NCBI GenBank assembly: GCA_011390565.1
Contig: JAABSC010000013.1
Coordinates: 1 to 50,472, forward strand
DNA length: 50,472 bases
Source: Thioalkalivibrio paradoxus
GTDB lineage: Bacteria; Pseudomonadota; Gammaproteobacteria; Ectothiorhodospirales; Ectothiorhodospiraceae
Reading direction: 5' to 3'
The translations under genes were made by a program, and so were the position numbers. The notes under the pieces were generated by a model. It did not search any database, was not told where the DNA came from, and was given only the letters and a program-made list of their open reading frames with translations. Shown here one piece after another: positions 36,139-46,000 of the stretch (positions are counted from its first letter, which is position 1; the number at the start of each line of letters is the position of its first letter).

Positions 36139-37038
36139 ATGCCCGCATCCACGCACCCGACGGCTTCCCTGCCGACCCTGGCCCTTTTGTTCGCCGCCGT
36201 GATGTGGGGCCTGACCTGGGGTCCGCTCAAGTTCATCCATGGGCTCGGCGTGGATGGGGCGATGCTGACGCTGATCGCCTTCGGCGCGGCTTCCCTGCTG
36301 GTGCTCCCGTTCATGCTCGGCCAGTCCAGGCACTGGCGCGGCCACATGATCGCGATCGCGGTGATGTTCCTGTTCGGGGGCATCGCCAACCTCGCCTTCA
36401 CGGTGGCGCTGATGTATGGCGAAATCATTCGCGTGATGATCCTCTTCTACCTCGCGCCGGTCTGGGGCGTACTGGGCGGCCGGATCTTTCTCGGGGAACA
36501 TGTCGACCGAAAGCGTTGGGCGGGCCTGTTCCTCGCCGTGGCCGGGGCTCTCGTGGTGCTGGGCGGTCCGAGCATCTTCGCGTCGCCCCCGTCCCTGTAC
36601 GATGTGCTGGCGGTGGCCGCCGGCTTTGCCTTCGCAATGAACAATGTCGCCTGCCGGGCCGTTCAGAGCGTTCCCGTGGCGTCCAAACTGGGGGCGATGT
36701 TCCTGGGCGGAACGACTCTTGCGGCGATCTTCCTCGGATTCGGAGGGGCGTCCTGGCCCACGCTTTCCCTGGAAGGCTGGGTCTGGAGCGTCACGTATGG
36801 CCTGGTCTGGATCATGATCGCCACCCTGGCCACGCAATGGGCCGTCACCCACATGGAAGCGGGCCGGGCGGCCATCATCCTGATCCTCGAGCTGGTGGTC
36901 GCCGTCGTCTCCGGCGCTCTGCTCGCCGGCGAGGTGCTGACCTTCCCGGAACTCGTCGGCGGATCGCTGATCCTCGTGGCCACGATCCTCGAAGCCCGCC
37001 GCCACGTGGTACCCGAAGTCAGCCATGCCGTGAGCTGA
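36139..37038 (+). CDS. DMT-superfamily (EamA) transporter
   Basis: A 299-residue inner-membrane protein with ten predicted helices in two EamA repeats. Repeat signatures are LLFAAVMWGLTWGPLKFIHG at the N-terminus, VMILFYLAPVWGVLGGRIFL ending repeat one, and ATQWAVTHMEAGRAAIILIL with GALLAGEVL ending repeat two. Family members export or import amino acids, nucleobases and other metabolites; the direction and substrate are unknown. The position after the nitrogen-compound operon allows a role there, but a 300-base gap and the patatin gene separate them. Confidence 0.88.
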   Translation: MPASTHPTASLPTLALLFAAVMWGLTWGPLKFIHGLGVDGAMLTLIAFGAASLLVLPFMLGQSRHWRGHMIAIAVMFLFGGIANLAFTVALMYGEIIRVMILFYLAPVWGVLGGRIFLGEHVDRKRWAGLFLAVAGALVVLGGPSIFASPPSLYDVLAVAAGFAFAMNNVACRAVQSVPVASKLGAMFLGGTTLAAIFLGFGGASWPTLSLEGWVWSVTYGLVWIMIATLATQWAVTHMEAGRAAIILILELVVAVVSGALLAGEVLTFPELVGGSLILVATILEARRHVVPEVSHAVS

Positions 37039-37159
37039 ACCCTTGTCCGACCCGCTGCGCGGCGCATCCCGAGCGCCCGGCGCAAAATCAAACCTGCAGA
37101 AAAAATCCCGTTCGAGGCCACAGGGACACGGGCTGTACCGTGTACCCTGAAAGGCAGTA

Positions 37160-37235
37160 CCCCATATAAACAATTTACTTGGATGCGGCTCTTGTTATTT
37201 TACTTTATATATTTTTCCCCTTAATAAAACGCTTT
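37160..37235. other. AT-rich intergenic island upstream of rpfF
   Basis: The gap 37039-37358 contains a stretch that is about 70 percent A+T (with CTTTATATATTTTT at its core) in a window that is otherwise strongly GC-rich. It includes several TATA-like hexamers but no clear paired -35 element. It likely holds the rpfF promoter and perhaps an intrinsic DNA curve; no ORF is seen in it. Confidence 0.6.
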
Positions 37236-37319
37236 CTCCGAGTTTGACGGATGCTCACCATTCCAAACGTTACGTGAGCGTCTTGCCTCGCCCTCATGCC
37301 AGGACTAGCCTCAGACCTG

Positions 37320-37334
37320 TGACGAATCGCGTCA
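37320..37334. promoter_or_regulatory. Short palindrome before rpfF
   Basis: TGACGAATCGCGTCA has 5-base arms around five bases and is preceded by TG, giving a weak resemblance to CRP/Clp sites (TGTGA-N6-TCACA). It is 24 bases from the rpfF start, a repressor-like position. Support is weak. Confidence 0.3.
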
Positions 37335-37358
37335 TGTTCATCCACGAGGGCAGAGATC

Positions 37359-38261
37359 ATGTCACATTTGCATACCGTTCCATCCACACTGCAGGCCGAC
37401 GCCAACGATTTCACGCAGCTGACGACGTACCTGGACACGCACAACGGCATTGCGTGGGGGTATATGCACGCGCACCCACGTGCCTGTTTCACGAAACAGC
37501 TGCTTCATGAGCTCCTTACGTGGGGCAGATCCATCACCCAGGAAATTGACCGTGGTGAACATTCCGTTGACTACCTTGTTTGTGCCTCGTCGGTCGAAGG
37601 CGTTTTCAATCTTGGCGGCGATCTTGATCTCTTCGTGCAACTGATCGAGAGGCAGGAAAGAGACGCCCTTTTAAAGTACGCCATCACTTGCGTCGATGCG
37701 TCGTACACCGTGGCGACGCACCTCCATCGTCCGCAATTGACCACGATCGCACTGATCCAGGGCGACGCGCTCGGTGGAGGATTTGAATCAGCGCTGGCGG
37801 CAAACGTGCTGGTCGCTGAGCGGGGATGCAAGATGGGGCTGCCGGAGATTCTGTTCAACCTGTTCCCGGGCATGGGGGCAATGACCTTCCTGGGACGCCG
37901 TGTCGGTCATCACCTGGCGGAGAAGATCATTCTGAGCGGCAAGCTCTATCTCGCGGAGGAACTGCACGACATGGGCGTGGTGGACGTACTGGCCGAGCCA
38001 GGAGAAGGCGAACAGGCCGTCTACGAATACATTCGGAGGGCCAACCGCGCACGAAACGGTTCGCTTGCCGTACGTGCGGCGCGGGAGATCAGCCAACCGA
38101 TTCGTTATGACGAGCTGAAGCAGATCACCGAGATCTGGGTGGACGCAGCGCTTCGACTCGGCGACAAGGATCTGCGAATGATGCAGCGGCTGATCTCGCG
38201 CCAATCGGACCGGTCGGGACCGAAGCCATCACGTTCCGCGGACGCTGTGCTGGCGCTCTAG
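37359..38261 (+). CDS. rpfF: DSF synthase RpfF (crotonase fold)
   Basis: A 300-residue crotonase-family enzyme that makes cis-2-unsaturated fatty acid signals from acyl-ACP. The two catalytic glutamates are Glu143 (GDALGGGFESAL) and Glu163 (LPEILFNLFPGMGAMTFLGR), aligning with Glu141 and Glu161 of Xanthomonas RpfF. The closing ITEIWVDAALRLGDKDLRMM is also shared. GAGGGCAGAG precedes the start. The last 33 bases overlap the rpfC end on the other strand. The neighbouring rpfC and rpfG make the assignment secure. Confidence 0.95.
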   Translation: MSHLHTVPSTLQADANDFTQLTTYLDTHNGIAWGYMHAHPRACFTKQLLHELLTWGRSITQEIDRGEHSVDYLVCASSVEGVFNLGGDLDLFVQLIERQERDALLKYAITCVDASYTVATHLHRPQLTTIALIQGDALGGGFESALAANVLVAERGCKMGLPEILFNLFPGMGAMTFLGRRVGHHLAEKIILSGKLYLAEELHDMGVVDVLAEPGEGEQAVYEYIRRANRARNGSLAVRAAREISQPIRYDELKQITEIWVDAALRLGDKDLRMMQRLISRQSDRSGPKPSRSADAVLAL

Positions 38262-40754
38262 GAACGCCTGCATCGCCGCCAGCGCCGCCTGTTGTTCGGC
38301 GGTGACGGCGGCCAGGCGTTCCTCGGCGAGGGGTTGAGCAATCTCGAAAGGCTTGATTCTCTCCCCCTCGACGCAGGCATGGACCATAGCCAGTGCACCG
38401 ACGTCGCTGGCACCGCCCCTCAGCATGTGGAGGTGATCCTTCCACGCGCCGTAGTCCCGCGCGGCCAGCGCCTTGCGGGTCGCGGCCAGCGCGCGATCGC
38501 TGTCCTGGCGAAATTCGTCGATCAGGTCACGCACGAACTCGGGGCCACCGCCGAATTCGGCCAGATCCTCCAGCACCGCTTCGTCCAGCACACTGCCGGC
38601 GGGACGCTTCGCGACGGCCGGTTTCGCATTCTCGTTTTTTCCCGTGAGTGCCAATTGCGCCACCTTGTCCAGAAGGAGTCGACTGTCGACAGGCTTGGTC
38701 AGGAAATCATCCGCGCCGGATTCGCGGCACAGTCTTTCCGCGTCGGCCCGAGCGTCCGCCGTCAGCATGAGGATGGGCAGGTGGCCCCGCTCCATGAACC
38801 GCCAGCGCTGCACCGCGTCCGGTCCGGAAAGACCCGGCATGTGCATATCCATGATCGCCATCGAGAGCTTTCCGGCATGCTTCTCCAGCAAATCCAGCGC
38901 CGCCTCGCCGTCGCTCGCGACCAGCACCTCGTGCCCCGCCCGCTCGAGCAGTCCACGCAGCACGCGCTGGTTCACCGAACTATCCTCGGCTATCAGGATG
39001 AACAGGCGGGCGCGTCCGGCCCGAGACTGGAAGTGTTCGGCCAGGGACACCACGTTGTCCGGGAATTCCCGGTGGCTGGCCGCTTCGTGCAACGCGCTGA
39101 ACAGCAGCGTGGGATTCACCGGCGTGTGCAGCACGGCACTGTAGCCCGCCCGCATCCAGGCACTGTCCGCTCGCTCGGACACGTCGGGATCGACCAGGAT
39201 CACCGGGTAGTGCCCGAACCCGGGGCTGCCCTGAAGCGTGCGGATGAACTCGCCGGGGTCGGTGTCCAGCAGCGCCCGCTCGATCACCAATGCATCGGGT
39301 GGCCGCGAGGATCGCGCAACCCACGCCGGAACGGTCTGGTCCAGTGCATCGATCGGAATCACCTCGCCGTGCCAATCCCAGATCAGTGCCCCCAGGCGAT
39401 CCGCCAGTTCGGCCCGTGCCAACAGTCCCACGCGCAGCCCCGACGGGAGTTGATCCCTCCCCGGTTCCCGCAGCTGCACCGGAATCTCGAACCAGAACGT
39501 GGTGCCCTCGTCCGGCTGACTCAGCAGCCCGATCCGCCCGCCCATCATCTCCACCAGTTGCCGGGAAATGCTGGTCCCCAGCCCCGTGCCACCGTAACGG
39601 CGGGTGATCGACGCATCCGCCTGCACGAAAGTCTGGAAGATCGTCGCCTGCTTATCCAAGGGAATACCGATCCCGGTGTCGGACACCTCGAAGCGCAACC
39701 AGGTGCGCTGATGTTTCTCGAACGGATGCACGTAAATGTCGATCTGTCCCTTCTCGGTGAACTTGATCGCGTTTCCTGCAAGATTGATCAATACCTGACG
39801 CAGATGCTGAACATCTCCGTGCAGCAGATAGGGCGTGCGCGGGGCGATGTGCGCGGCCAGCCGCAGCCCCTTCCGCTGAACCTGGGGCTCCAGCATCACG
39901 ACCATGGTGTTCAGCATGCGGTGAAGATCGTAGTCTTCCTCGACGAAGGTCAGCTTGCCCGCCTCGATGCGCGAGATGTCGAGCACGTTCTCGATCAGGC
40001 GATGGAGCGTGATCGCGGAGGCGTGGATGGCCTGCGTCAGTTCTTTCTGTTCGCGGTTGAGCGGCGTCTCCCGGAGCAGGTCGGAAATCCCGATCACGCC
40101 GTTCAACGGCGTGCGCAACTCATGGCTCATGTTGGCGAGGAACGACGATTTCGCCTGGCTCGCCTCGTCTGCCTGACGCACCGCGGCATGCAGTTTGTGG
40201 GTCAGGAACCCGGCGTACAGCGGTATCAGCACCAGCATGAAGATCATGCCCGTCGCCAACCAAAGATGTGACTGCCAGAATGGGTTCAGCCACATGACCA
40301 GGGTGAAGCCCACGATGGAAATCACCGCGGAATACACCATGTATTCGACCCCGTAGCGGAATCCGTTACCCAGCGTCACCCAGAGGTATACAGCCAGCAG
40401 AATCGTTCCTGCTTCGTTGGACAGGTACAGGAAATATGACGTGGCGGAGATGTCGATCGTCGCCCCGAGAACGCGTCGCAACGGTGAAGTCTGCGTATCG
40501 AAGGCAATCGCCACCAGCAGCACGAAACTCCAGCCGAGCAGCACCGGGCCGAACAGCTGGACGATCTGCTGACGAACCGTCTCGCTGAGGTCGGTTTCCC
40601 CGAAAGTGAACAGGTAGTAGAAGTAACCGTACACCAGCAGCATGATCACGGCGCGCAGCAGCGCCTGCTCAAACTCCGAATCCGGGCGCGCGTGAATACG
40701 GGTCCGGATCTTCCGGAACTCCTCCGACCACGCTTCGAAGAAACCGGAATTCAT
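38229..40754 (-). CDS. rpfC: DSF-sensing hybrid histidine kinase RpfC
   Basis: An 841-residue hybrid kinase. Five or so membrane helices cover residues 35-185, with the RpfC marker VTLGNGFRYGVEYMVYSA. The dimerisation/phosphoacceptor helix has His211 in FLANMSHELRTPLNG, then the ATP-binding domain (VLINLAGNAIKFTEKG, SDTGIGIP, YGGTGLGTSISRQLVEMMGG), a receiver domain (LIAEDSSVNQRVLRGLLERA with acceptor in MAIMDMHMPG), and a C-terminal HPt domain with phosphoacceptor His in HLHMLRGGASDVG. It senses DSF and phosphorylates RpfG. Its start overlaps the rpfG stop by four bases. Confidence 0.94.
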   Translation of the reverse strand: MNSGFFEAWSEEFRKIRTRIHARPDSEFEQALLRAVIMLLVYGYFYYLFTFGETDLSETVRQQIVQLFGPVLLGWSFVLLVAIAFDTQTSPLRRVLGATIDISATSYFLYLSNEAGTILLAVYLWVTLGNGFRYGVEYMVYSAVISIVGFTLVMWLNPFWQSHLWLATGMIFMLVLIPLYAGFLTHKLHAAVRQADEASQAKSSFLANMSHELRTPLNGVIGISDLLRETPLNREQKELTQAIHASAITLHRLIENVLDISRIEAGKLTFVEEDYDLHRMLNTMVVMLEPQVQRKGLRLAAHIAPRTPYLLHGDVQHLRQVLINLAGNAIKFTEKGQIDIYVHPFEKHQRTWLRFEVSDTGIGIPLDKQATIFQTFVQADASITRRYGGTGLGTSISRQLVEMMGGRIGLLSQPDEGTTFWFEIPVQLREPGRDQLPSGLRVGLLARAELADRLGALIWDWHGEVIPIDALDQTVPAWVARSSRPPDALVIERALLDTDPGEFIRTLQGSPGFGHYPVILVDPDVSERADSAWMRAGYSAVLHTPVNPTLLFSALHEAASHREFPDNVVSLAEHFQSRAGRARLFILIAEDSSVNQRVLRGLLERAGHEVLVASDGEAALDLLEKHAGKLSMAIMDMHMPGLSGPDAVQRWRFMERGHLPILMLTADARADAERLCRESGADDFLTKPVDSRLLLDKVAQLALTGKNENAKPAVAKRPAGSVLDEAVLEDLAEFGGGPEFVRDLIDEFRQDSDRALAATRKALAARDYGAWKDHLHMLRGGASDVGALAMVHACVEGERIKPFEIAQPLAEERLAAVTAEQQAALAAMQAFLERQHSVRGT

Positions 40755-41881
40755 AACCCGCAGTTCAGGGGGTCGCCGTAGGATTCGAGTACCTGGATGA
40801 CCGCATCCAGGCGGCGCAGGAAAGCCTGTGCACAGTCGGGGTCGAAATGTCCCCCGGACTCGCTCTTGATGTAGTCCAGCGCATCCTGCAACGGCCAGGG
40901 CTTCTTGTACGGGCGGCAGGAGGTCAGTGCGTCGAATACGTCCGCGACCGCCACCACGCGCGCTTGCAGTGCGATCGCGTCCCCTGAGAGACCGTAGGGA
41001 TACCCGCTACCATCGTAGCGTTCGTGATGTCCCAACGCGATGATGGCCCCGGTCTGCAGGTAGCGGGACGGGCTGCCTGACAGCAACTGGTGCCCGATCA
41101 CCGTATGCCGGCGCATCTGCTCCATTTCCTCTGACGTCAGGGGTCCCGGCTTGTGCAGGATGGTGTCCGAGATCGCGATCTTGCCGATATCGTGCATCGG
41201 CGCGCTGGCCTCGATCTCGTCGCATTCCTGTGCACTGAGGTTCATTTCCTCGGCAATCAGGCGTGCGTATTTCGCCATCCGCACAATGTGATGGCCGGTT
41301 TCCTGATCGCGGAACTCGCCGGCCTTCGCAAGCTTCAGCAGCGTCTCCTTCTCCCGGTTGCGGATTTCCAGCGTTGCCTCCAGCACCTGCTCCTCCAGCC
41401 ACTGGGCACGATCGGCGGTCGCCTTCTGGTATCGGCGCAGTGCCAGCAGATTGCGGCAGCGCGCACGGCATTCCTGGGGGTCGATCGGACGGGTCAGGAA
41501 GTCGGTGGCCCCGGCTTCGAGCGCCTGGTAACGGATCGCCCGGTCCTCCACAACGGTGACGATCACGATGGGCACGTCCACCAGGCGCGGCACCGCGCGC
41601 AGCCGCCGGATCAGTTCCACGCCGTCCATCTCCGGCATGCGGTAGTCGGAAATGATCAGGTCCGGGCTGTGCACCAGGGCCCGCTCCAGCGCGGCCCGCG
41701 GATCGCCGAAGCTCTCCACATGCAATCCCGGCGCAATGGAACGGGCCAGTCCCATCAGCAGGCTGCGCGCCGCTTTCCGGTCATCGACGATCATCACGAA
41801 ATTGGCCCCGAGAAGCTCCTCTTGGCCCTTCGGCACCGCTGACGACTCGGTGTTTACAGATCTCAGGACGGGTCGGACCAT
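40751..41881 (-). CDS. rpfG: HD-GYP response regulator RpfG (c-di-GMP phosphodiesterase)
   Basis: A 376-residue response regulator with an N-terminal receiver (VMIVDDRKAARSLLMGLARS; acceptor Asp in DLIISDYRMPEMDG) and a C-terminal HD-GYP phosphodiesterase. The catalytic motifs are all present: ETGHHIVRMAKYARLIA, the HD in APMHDIGKIAISD, HTVIGHQLLSGS, and the HHERYDGSGYPYGLSGD loop. It degrades cyclic di-GMP on activation by RpfC, linking DSF to biofilm or motility genes. It is first in the rpfG-rpfC operon. rpfH, found between them in Xanthomonas, is absent. Confidence 0.95.
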   Translation of the reverse strand: MVRPVLRSVNTESSAVPKGQEELLGANFVMIVDDRKAARSLLMGLARSIAPGLHVESFGDPRAALERALVHSPDLIISDYRMPEMDGVELIRRLRAVPRLVDVPIVIVTVVEDRAIRYQALEAGATDFLTRPIDPQECRARCRNLLALRRYQKATADRAQWLEEQVLEATLEIRNREKETLLKLAKAGEFRDQETGHHIVRMAKYARLIAEEMNLSAQECDEIEASAPMHDIGKIAISDTILHKPGPLTSEEMEQMRRHTVIGHQLLSGSPSRYLQTGAIIALGHHERYDGSGYPYGLSGDAIALQARVVAVADVFDALTSCRPYKKPWPLQDALDYIKSESGGHFDPDCAQAFLRRLDAVIQVLESYGDPLNCGL

Positions 41882-42155
41882 GCGGTTCCCCTCGCCTTCA
41901 CCGGGATGGCGAATGTTTATGTCCAGTAATCATAGGCTTTGAACGCGCTTGTGGGTAGCCAATCGAGAAAAATCAACCCCTCGCGCTGGTTGGTTATCAC
42001 ATTGCCCGGGGATTCACCTGTTCGGATTCACGTACCGGAACCCCGGAATGCGCCCCGCCCCGGCTGTCGGCTCCCTTCGCGGTTTGACCCGAAGGACGCT
42101 TTGCGCCAATCTGATTCCCATCCTGATAGCGATGTACGGAGGCGTGTGCCGGATC

Positions 42156-42920
42156 ATGAGCACTCGAATGCGATGGGTACCCTCCCTCGTCCTGACGGCC
42201 GCCGCACTGGTCCCGTTCACCGCCTTGGCGCAAAGCACCTGGGCGGACAGACTCAAGGGCTCGGCGCCCGCGGAAACCGACACGCAGGAAGTTCCCGTGG
42301 TCACGTTCGGCACGGAATACGAGACCGTGGTCACCGGCGTTCGCGAGGCACTCGGGACCAGCGCCGAGCGCGCGATCGCATCGGCCGGCAAGACCGACGG
42401 CTTCCACGGCAACAGCAGCATCCGCATTCCGCTCCCCGGCTTCTTGGACGATGCCAACAGCCTGTTGCGCGGCACCGGCCTGACGCCCCAGATCGAAGCC
42501 CTGGACGAAGACATGAACCGCGCCGCCGAATCCGCCGCGGCGCTTTCGGGTCCGGCGATGTACGCCGCTATCCGACAGTTGACGATCGACGATCCACGCA
42601 CGCTCATGATCGGCGCACCGGACAGCATTACCCGCCTGCTGCGACGGCGTCAGGGGGAACAGCTCTTCGAGGCCCTGCGACCGAACGTCGAGGCCAGCCT
42701 GCTCGAGGCGAACACCGTGGAGGAATTCGCGGAGTTGAACCAACAGATCGGGCAGCGTCTGCCGGCGTTGGGCACCCTCGAGGAGATCAACCTCACCGAC
42801 TACGTGACCCAGAAAACGCTGGACGGCCTGTTCCTGCTGATGGGTGAAGAAGAGCGCAAAATCCGCGAGACACCCGAAGCCCGCACCTCGGACCTGCTGC
42901 GCGAAACCTTCGGCAACTGA
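42156..42920 (+). CDS. DUF4197 exported protein
   Basis: A 254-residue exported helical protein of family DUF4197. A signal peptide (LVLTAAALVPFTALAQ) is followed by the family features: GVREALGTSAERAIASAGK, NSSIRIPLPGFLDDANSLLR, MNRAAESAA, and YVTQKTLDGLFLLMGEEERK close to the end. No catalytic residues or metal motif is evident and no function is known. ATG 42156 was taken because it opens on the signal peptide; GTG 42144 and ATG 42132 are also in frame. Confidence 0.85.
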   Translation: MSTRMRWVPSLVLTAAALVPFTALAQSTWADRLKGSAPAETDTQEVPVVTFGTEYETVVTGVREALGTSAERAIASAGKTDGFHGNSSIRIPLPGFLDDANSLLRGTGLTPQIEALDEDMNRAAESAAALSGPAMYAAIRQLTIDDPRTLMIGAPDSITRLLRRRQGEQLFEALRPNVEASLLEANTVEEFAELNQQIGQRLPALGTLEEINLTDYVTQKTLDGLFLLMGEEERKIRETPEARTSDLLRETFGN

Positions 42921-42951
42921 TCCCATGCGGCAGTGCAAACACTGATCCGGT

Positions 42952-42984
42952 CGTCATCGCGAGGAGCGAAACGACGCGGCGATC
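42952..42984. repeat. Dispersed GTCATTGCGAGGAGC-type repeat
   Basis: This 33-base element starting CGTCATCGCGAGGAGCGAAA and ending ACGCGGCGATC matches a dispersed repeat known in many unrelated bacteria (consensus CGTCATTGCGAGGAGCGAAG, then CGACGAAGCAATC). The ends GTCATCGC and GCGGCGATC can pair. It is 32 bases after the DUF4197 stop. It is unlike the REP family elsewhere in this window. Confidence 0.7.
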
Positions 42985-43060
42985 GATAAGGCATTGCTCT
43001 CGCACGCGCCGTTTCGACGACGTGCCGCGCGGGTATGACAAGCACATCAAACAGCGTTTC

Positions 43061-46000
43061 TCAGGGAACCAGCGCCTCGACGTGCAGCGCGGCGCCGAGC
43101 CGCTCGCGCGCGATGTCGACCAGATGGCGGTGGTGGGTGAAGAACAGCACCTGCGTCTTCTGTGCCAGTTCGCCCAGCACCGCAAACCCCGCAGCCGAAC
43201 GCGCGTCGTCGAAGTGAACGAACAGGTCGTCGGCAATGAACGGCAGCCCCGGCGCGCGTTCCAGGTAATCCTCGATCGACGCCACCCGCAGCGCCAGGTA
43301 GAGCTGGTCGGCGCTACCCTGACTCAACCCCGACACCGGCACCGAACTCCCGTCCGCGCGCAGGCCGTTCAGCGCGGGGCGGTCCTGGTCGTCGTATACG
43401 ACGCGCAGCCCCTCGAAGGAGCCGCCGGTCAGCGTCGCGAACAACGCGCCTGCGCGGTGCAGCAGCGGCGCCTGGCGGTCGCGGCGAAAACGGTCGATCG
43501 CCCAGCGCAGCAGCAGCGCGGCGGTCCGTGCCCGCGCATAGCGCTCCGCGGCGTCCCGCATGTCGGCGAGCGCTTCCTCGCGTTGCGCGGCACTGCGGGC
43601 GGCGAGATCGTGGCCGCCGAGCGCCTGGAACGCCTTGCGCGCCTGTGACCGCCGTTCGAAGACGTCCGCCTGGCGCGCCCGCAGGGCCTGCAATTCCTCG
43701 TGCAGGGTCTCCTGCCGCGCCCGGTTCCGATCGAGATCGGCCCCGTCGCATTCCTGTTCCAGCTCGGCGATCGGGTAGCCATCGCCGTCCTGCTGCAGCA
43801 CCTGCAGCACGTCCGCGAGGCTGGATTCCAGCTGGTGGCGCCGCTCGGACCGGTCGATGACCTCGCGCAGCGCATCGTCGGTAGCGACGCCCGCCGTCTG
43901 CCGCAGCCCCGCAAGCACGTCCTGCGCGCGCCGCCGGTCGGTTTCGTGCGCGGACATCTGCCGCTCCAGCTCGCGCATCTGCGCCTCCTGCGCCTCCTGC
44001 CGCTGGCGCGCCTCCTGCGCGCGGGCCAAACGACCTTCGAGTTCGGAAACCGCCTCCTCGGCCGGCTGTCCCTGAAGATCCTCGGCCAGTTCCGCCAGCA
44101 TCGCCCGGACACTGGCGTTGAACTCGGCGATATCGACCTCGATGCGCTCGATGCGGTCGCGGCGCAGCGTGGTGATCTGCTGCGCGAGATCCCGCATGCG
44201 TTCGATCAGATCGAGCTGCTGCGACACTTCGTCGGGCGCGCCGTCCGCCTCGAGGCCCAGGCTCGCCAGCGCGGTCGACCAGCGCTCCAGCCACTCCGCC
44301 CAGGCGGCCTCGGCCCGCTCGCGCCCGGCCCGGCAGCGGTCGACATCCGCCTGCGCTTCGGCTTGCGCGTGCTGCAACCGCGCGGTTTCCCGACCGGCTT
44401 CGTCCAGTTCCCGCAGGCGCTTCGTCGCGCGTTCGAGCAGCACCGGGAGCGCATCCGACTGCCACGTTCCGGTATCGACCCCGACCTCGGTCAGCACAGC
44501 CAGGATGGACTCCCGGGCCCTGCCCTCCTCCGTCCGCTGCGCGTCGAGCCGGGCGAGCGCGGTGGCGTGCAGCCGGTCCGCTTCCAGGAAATCGTCCCGC
44601 CTGTGCAGCCACTCCAGCATGGCATCCGGATCCTGCGCCGGCAGCGGCAGATCCTGCCACAGCGCCTGCCGCGCCTGTTCCAGGCGTCCGACTTCGGCGG
44701 CGTGGCGTTCGTGCTCGCGGTATAGCATCTCCCGGGCCTCGCGGCGCGCGCCGACACTGCGTTCCTGCTCGGCCAGACGCCCCAGTGCCGCAGCCTGGTC
44801 GAAGCGCCGATCGGCGATGCGGTCGGCGGCATCGCGCAGGGCTTCAAACGCGGCGGCCGGTTCCGGCCGTGCCTGCGCGAGTTCGGCCGCCTCCGGATCG
44901 GAGAGCGCGACGCCATCGATGAACCGTCGGCGCAGCAGATCCCAGAACCGGTCCCGATCCTGGCGGGCGGCGGACAGGTCGTCCCTGCCGATTCCGGCCT
45001 CGTCGACGGCGGCCTGTTCGAGTGCACGACGCTCCGCCTCCAGCGCGGCGTCAGCTGCGTGCAGGTTCTGCTCCGCCGCCCGCAGGCCGGAGCGGGCGTC
45101 GCGCAGGAGATCCCGGAGTTCCTGGACCTGCGCCCGCGCCGGCACCGCGAGTTCCGCCAGAACCTCCGCAGGCAGCGCCGGTTGCAGCAGCGCGAGCGCC
45201 TGATCGCGGCGCAGTGCCGCCTCGCGAACCTCAAGCAGCGCCCGCTGCAGCCCCCCGGTCAGATCGCCACGTTCGCGCACCGATGCCAGCAACGCGTCCA
45301 GGCGCGAGACGTCCGGCACCTCGGACCGTGCCGCGAGTTCGCGACCGATGCGGGCCAACTCGTCCGCCGCCTGAACATACGCCGTCTCCGCACCGGAGCG
45401 CTGCGCCGAACGCTCGCCGCGCTCGGCCAGCAGCGCACGCAGTCCCCCCAGGCGGGGCCGTGGCGGCAACGACTCGATCAGGATGTCGGCGTCCGTTTCC
45501 TGCCAGCCGAGTTCGCGGGCCAGCTCGAGCAGCGCCGCCCGGGCCGCCTCGAGTTCGGCCTGGCGTTTCGGCAGATCGGCGCGCTCGCGCCGGATCTCGA
45601 TCCGGCGTTCATGCAGCAGGGCGATGTCCGGCTCGCGCTGGAGCAAGGTCTCGTCGCAGGACAACGCCGCGCGTTCGGCACGCGCCTTTTCCAGCTGCTG
45701 CGAACTCCAGTCGATGCGGCTCGCGGCTTCCGCTTGCGCACGCCGGGCCTGTTCGAACGCGGCCCCCGCCGCTTCCGGGAGCGCGGGCACGGTCCCCTCG
45801 GCGGCCAGCTGCGATTCGAGTTCGGTTTTCTGACGCACCGCCCGGTAGACCCTGCGGATGCGCTCCAGGCGGCCCTGCTCGGAGGCCAGTTTCTCGATCG
45901 CCTCCGCGAGCTCCCCAACCTCGCGCTCGGCGTCGTTCAGGGCGTCGCGCCGCTGCTGCCACTCGGCGGCGGTCAGCGTCTGCTCCCGCAGATCGCGCTC

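Noticed and set aside
38292..40271. A 659-residue open frame on the plus strand
   Set aside because: It is antisense to rpfC, which has all kinase, receiver and HPt motifs.
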